Of a stretch of DNA of 5,855 nt, positions 5,687 through 5,855 are shown in pieces. The notes beneath the pieces were generated by a model. The model was not told where the DNA came from and did no database searches. It worked only from the letters and a program-made list of their open reading frames with translations. The position numbers and the translations under genes are program-made. The DNA comes from Alphaproteobacteria bacterium (GTDB taxonomy: Bacteria > Pseudomonadota > Alphaproteobacteria > Micropepsales > Micropepsaceae): the NCBI GenBank assembly GCA_028869725.1, contig JAGWRJ010000477.1:1-5855 (forward strand), in the 5' to 3' direction. Position 1 is the first letter of the stretch, and every line of letters begins with the position of its first letter.

Positions 5687-5713
5687 CGGGCATGGTATAG
5701 AACGCCATGCCCG
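5687..5713 (+). promoter_or_regulatory. Perfect 9-bp hairpin enclosing the tnpC start codon
   Basis: CGGGCATGG (5687-5695) and CCATGCCCG (5705-5713) are exact reverse complements separated by the 9-base loop TATAGAACG. The tnpC ATG (5707-5709) lies in the 3' arm, and no Shine-Dalgarno sequence is visible before it. The 5' arm contains a two-codon frame ATG-GTA-TAG (5692-5700) in phase with tnpC. In the mRNA this should hide the tnpC start unless ribosomes arriving from tnpB open it. The structure is seen in the sequence; the control function is inferred. Confidence 0.55.
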
Positions 5714-5855
5714 GCGCGAATCAAACATCACCGAATACCGATGTTGATAGACTGATGACGCGTGTGCAGTTGCTCGAACAGGAAAACCGCTGGCTGAAGC
5801 AGCAGCTGTTTGGGCGCTCCTCGGAAAAGCGCGAGAGCCGGCCTCCTGCCAACCA
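5707..5855 (+). CDS. tnpC: IS66-family transposase TnpC, N-terminal part (runs off right edge)
   Basis: The frame from ATG 5707 is open to the edge (49 codons plus two bases). It begins MPGANQTSPNTDVDRLMTRV and continues QLLEQENRWLKQQLFGRSSE, then KRESRPPANQ or -H. A short leader, a leucine-heptad coiled coil (LMTRVQLLEQENRWLKQQL, about 16-34) and the motif LFGRSSEKR are the standard N-terminus of IS66 DDE transposases; zinc-binding and catalytic domains lie outside the window. The gene follows tnpB by 33 bases. ATG 5707 has no recognisable ribosome site and sits in a hairpin stem. An in-frame ATG at 5755 is a possible alternative start, but the family normally has residues before it. Confidence 0.85.
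   Translation, partial: MPGANQTSPNTDVDRLMTRVQLLEQENRWLKQQLFGRSSEKRESRPPAN

Larger units (their letters stand above)
4864..5855 (+). mobile_element. IS66-family insertion sequence, left part (continues past right edge)
   Basis: The left tip GTAAGCGCTCGCTAAACCAC starts at 4864; GTAAGCG is the usual outer end of IS66-family elements. It is followed by the standard order tnpA, tnpB, tnpC, all reading away from the tip. Insertion cut the IS-B transposase gene at 4863/4864. IS66 elements normally duplicate 8 bp, so CAATCAGC (4856-4863) should reappear after the right tip, outside this window. Confidence 0.85.

Noticed and set aside
1..5855. CRISPR array, tRNA or rRNA gene, toxin-antitoxin pair or phage gene
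   Set aside because: No regularly spaced repeats, cloverleaf-like segment, rRNA motif or such gene pair was seen on either strand by eye. No covariance or profile search could be run.

Overview
The window looks like part of an accessory, insertion-sequence-rich region of a proteobacterium. An alphaproteobacterium or a high-GC gammaproteobacterium seems most likely, judging only from the transposase families, the GC-rich codon use of the IS genes and the WbaP-type sugar transferase; no marker fixes the taxon. The only gene that looks like ordinary host cargo is a complete WbaP-type polyprenyl-phosphate hexose-1-phosphate transferase (285-1772, +), the enzyme that begins assembly of an exopolysaccharide, capsule or O-antigen repeat unit. 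Its codons look less GC-rich than those of the IS genes around it (judged by eye, not computed).

Layout. Positions 1-100 (-) hold the first 33 codons of an ISAs1-like transposase that runs off the left edge. Positions 101-284 are non-coding. wbaP follows. About 40 bp after its stop codon begins a pile of nested mobile elements. IS-A, an IS5-family element read on the minus strand, has its tip near 1814. Its transposase gene is broken into two pieces, 1957-2055 and 3772-3890, by a nearly intact ISL3-family element (about 2055-3771, transposase 2117-3673 on the minus strand). A second IS5-family element, IS-B (tip near 3892), cuts off the upstream part of IS-A. IS-B carries a small uncharacterised gene (3910-4233, -) that overlaps the transposase stop codon by ATGA. 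The IS-B transposase (4230-4863, -) is itself cut by an IS66-family element whose GTAAGCG tip starts at 4864. The IS66 element reads tnpA (4947-5327), tnpB (5314-5673) and the start of tnpC (5707 to the right edge), all on the plus strand.

How it fits together. The junctions suggest an order: IS-A landed just behind wbaP; ISL3 and IS-B entered IS-A, in an order that cannot be told; IS66 then entered IS-B. Both IS5-type transposases are dead here (split, frameshifted or 5'-truncated). The ISL3 transposase is full length but lacks one expected zinc-finger cysteine. The IS66 genes appear intact as far as they can be seen.

No clear new multi-gene system is present. The items most worth following are the 107-aa gene translationally coupled to an IS5-type transposase, and a perfect 9-bp hairpin that buries the start codon of the IS66 tnpC.
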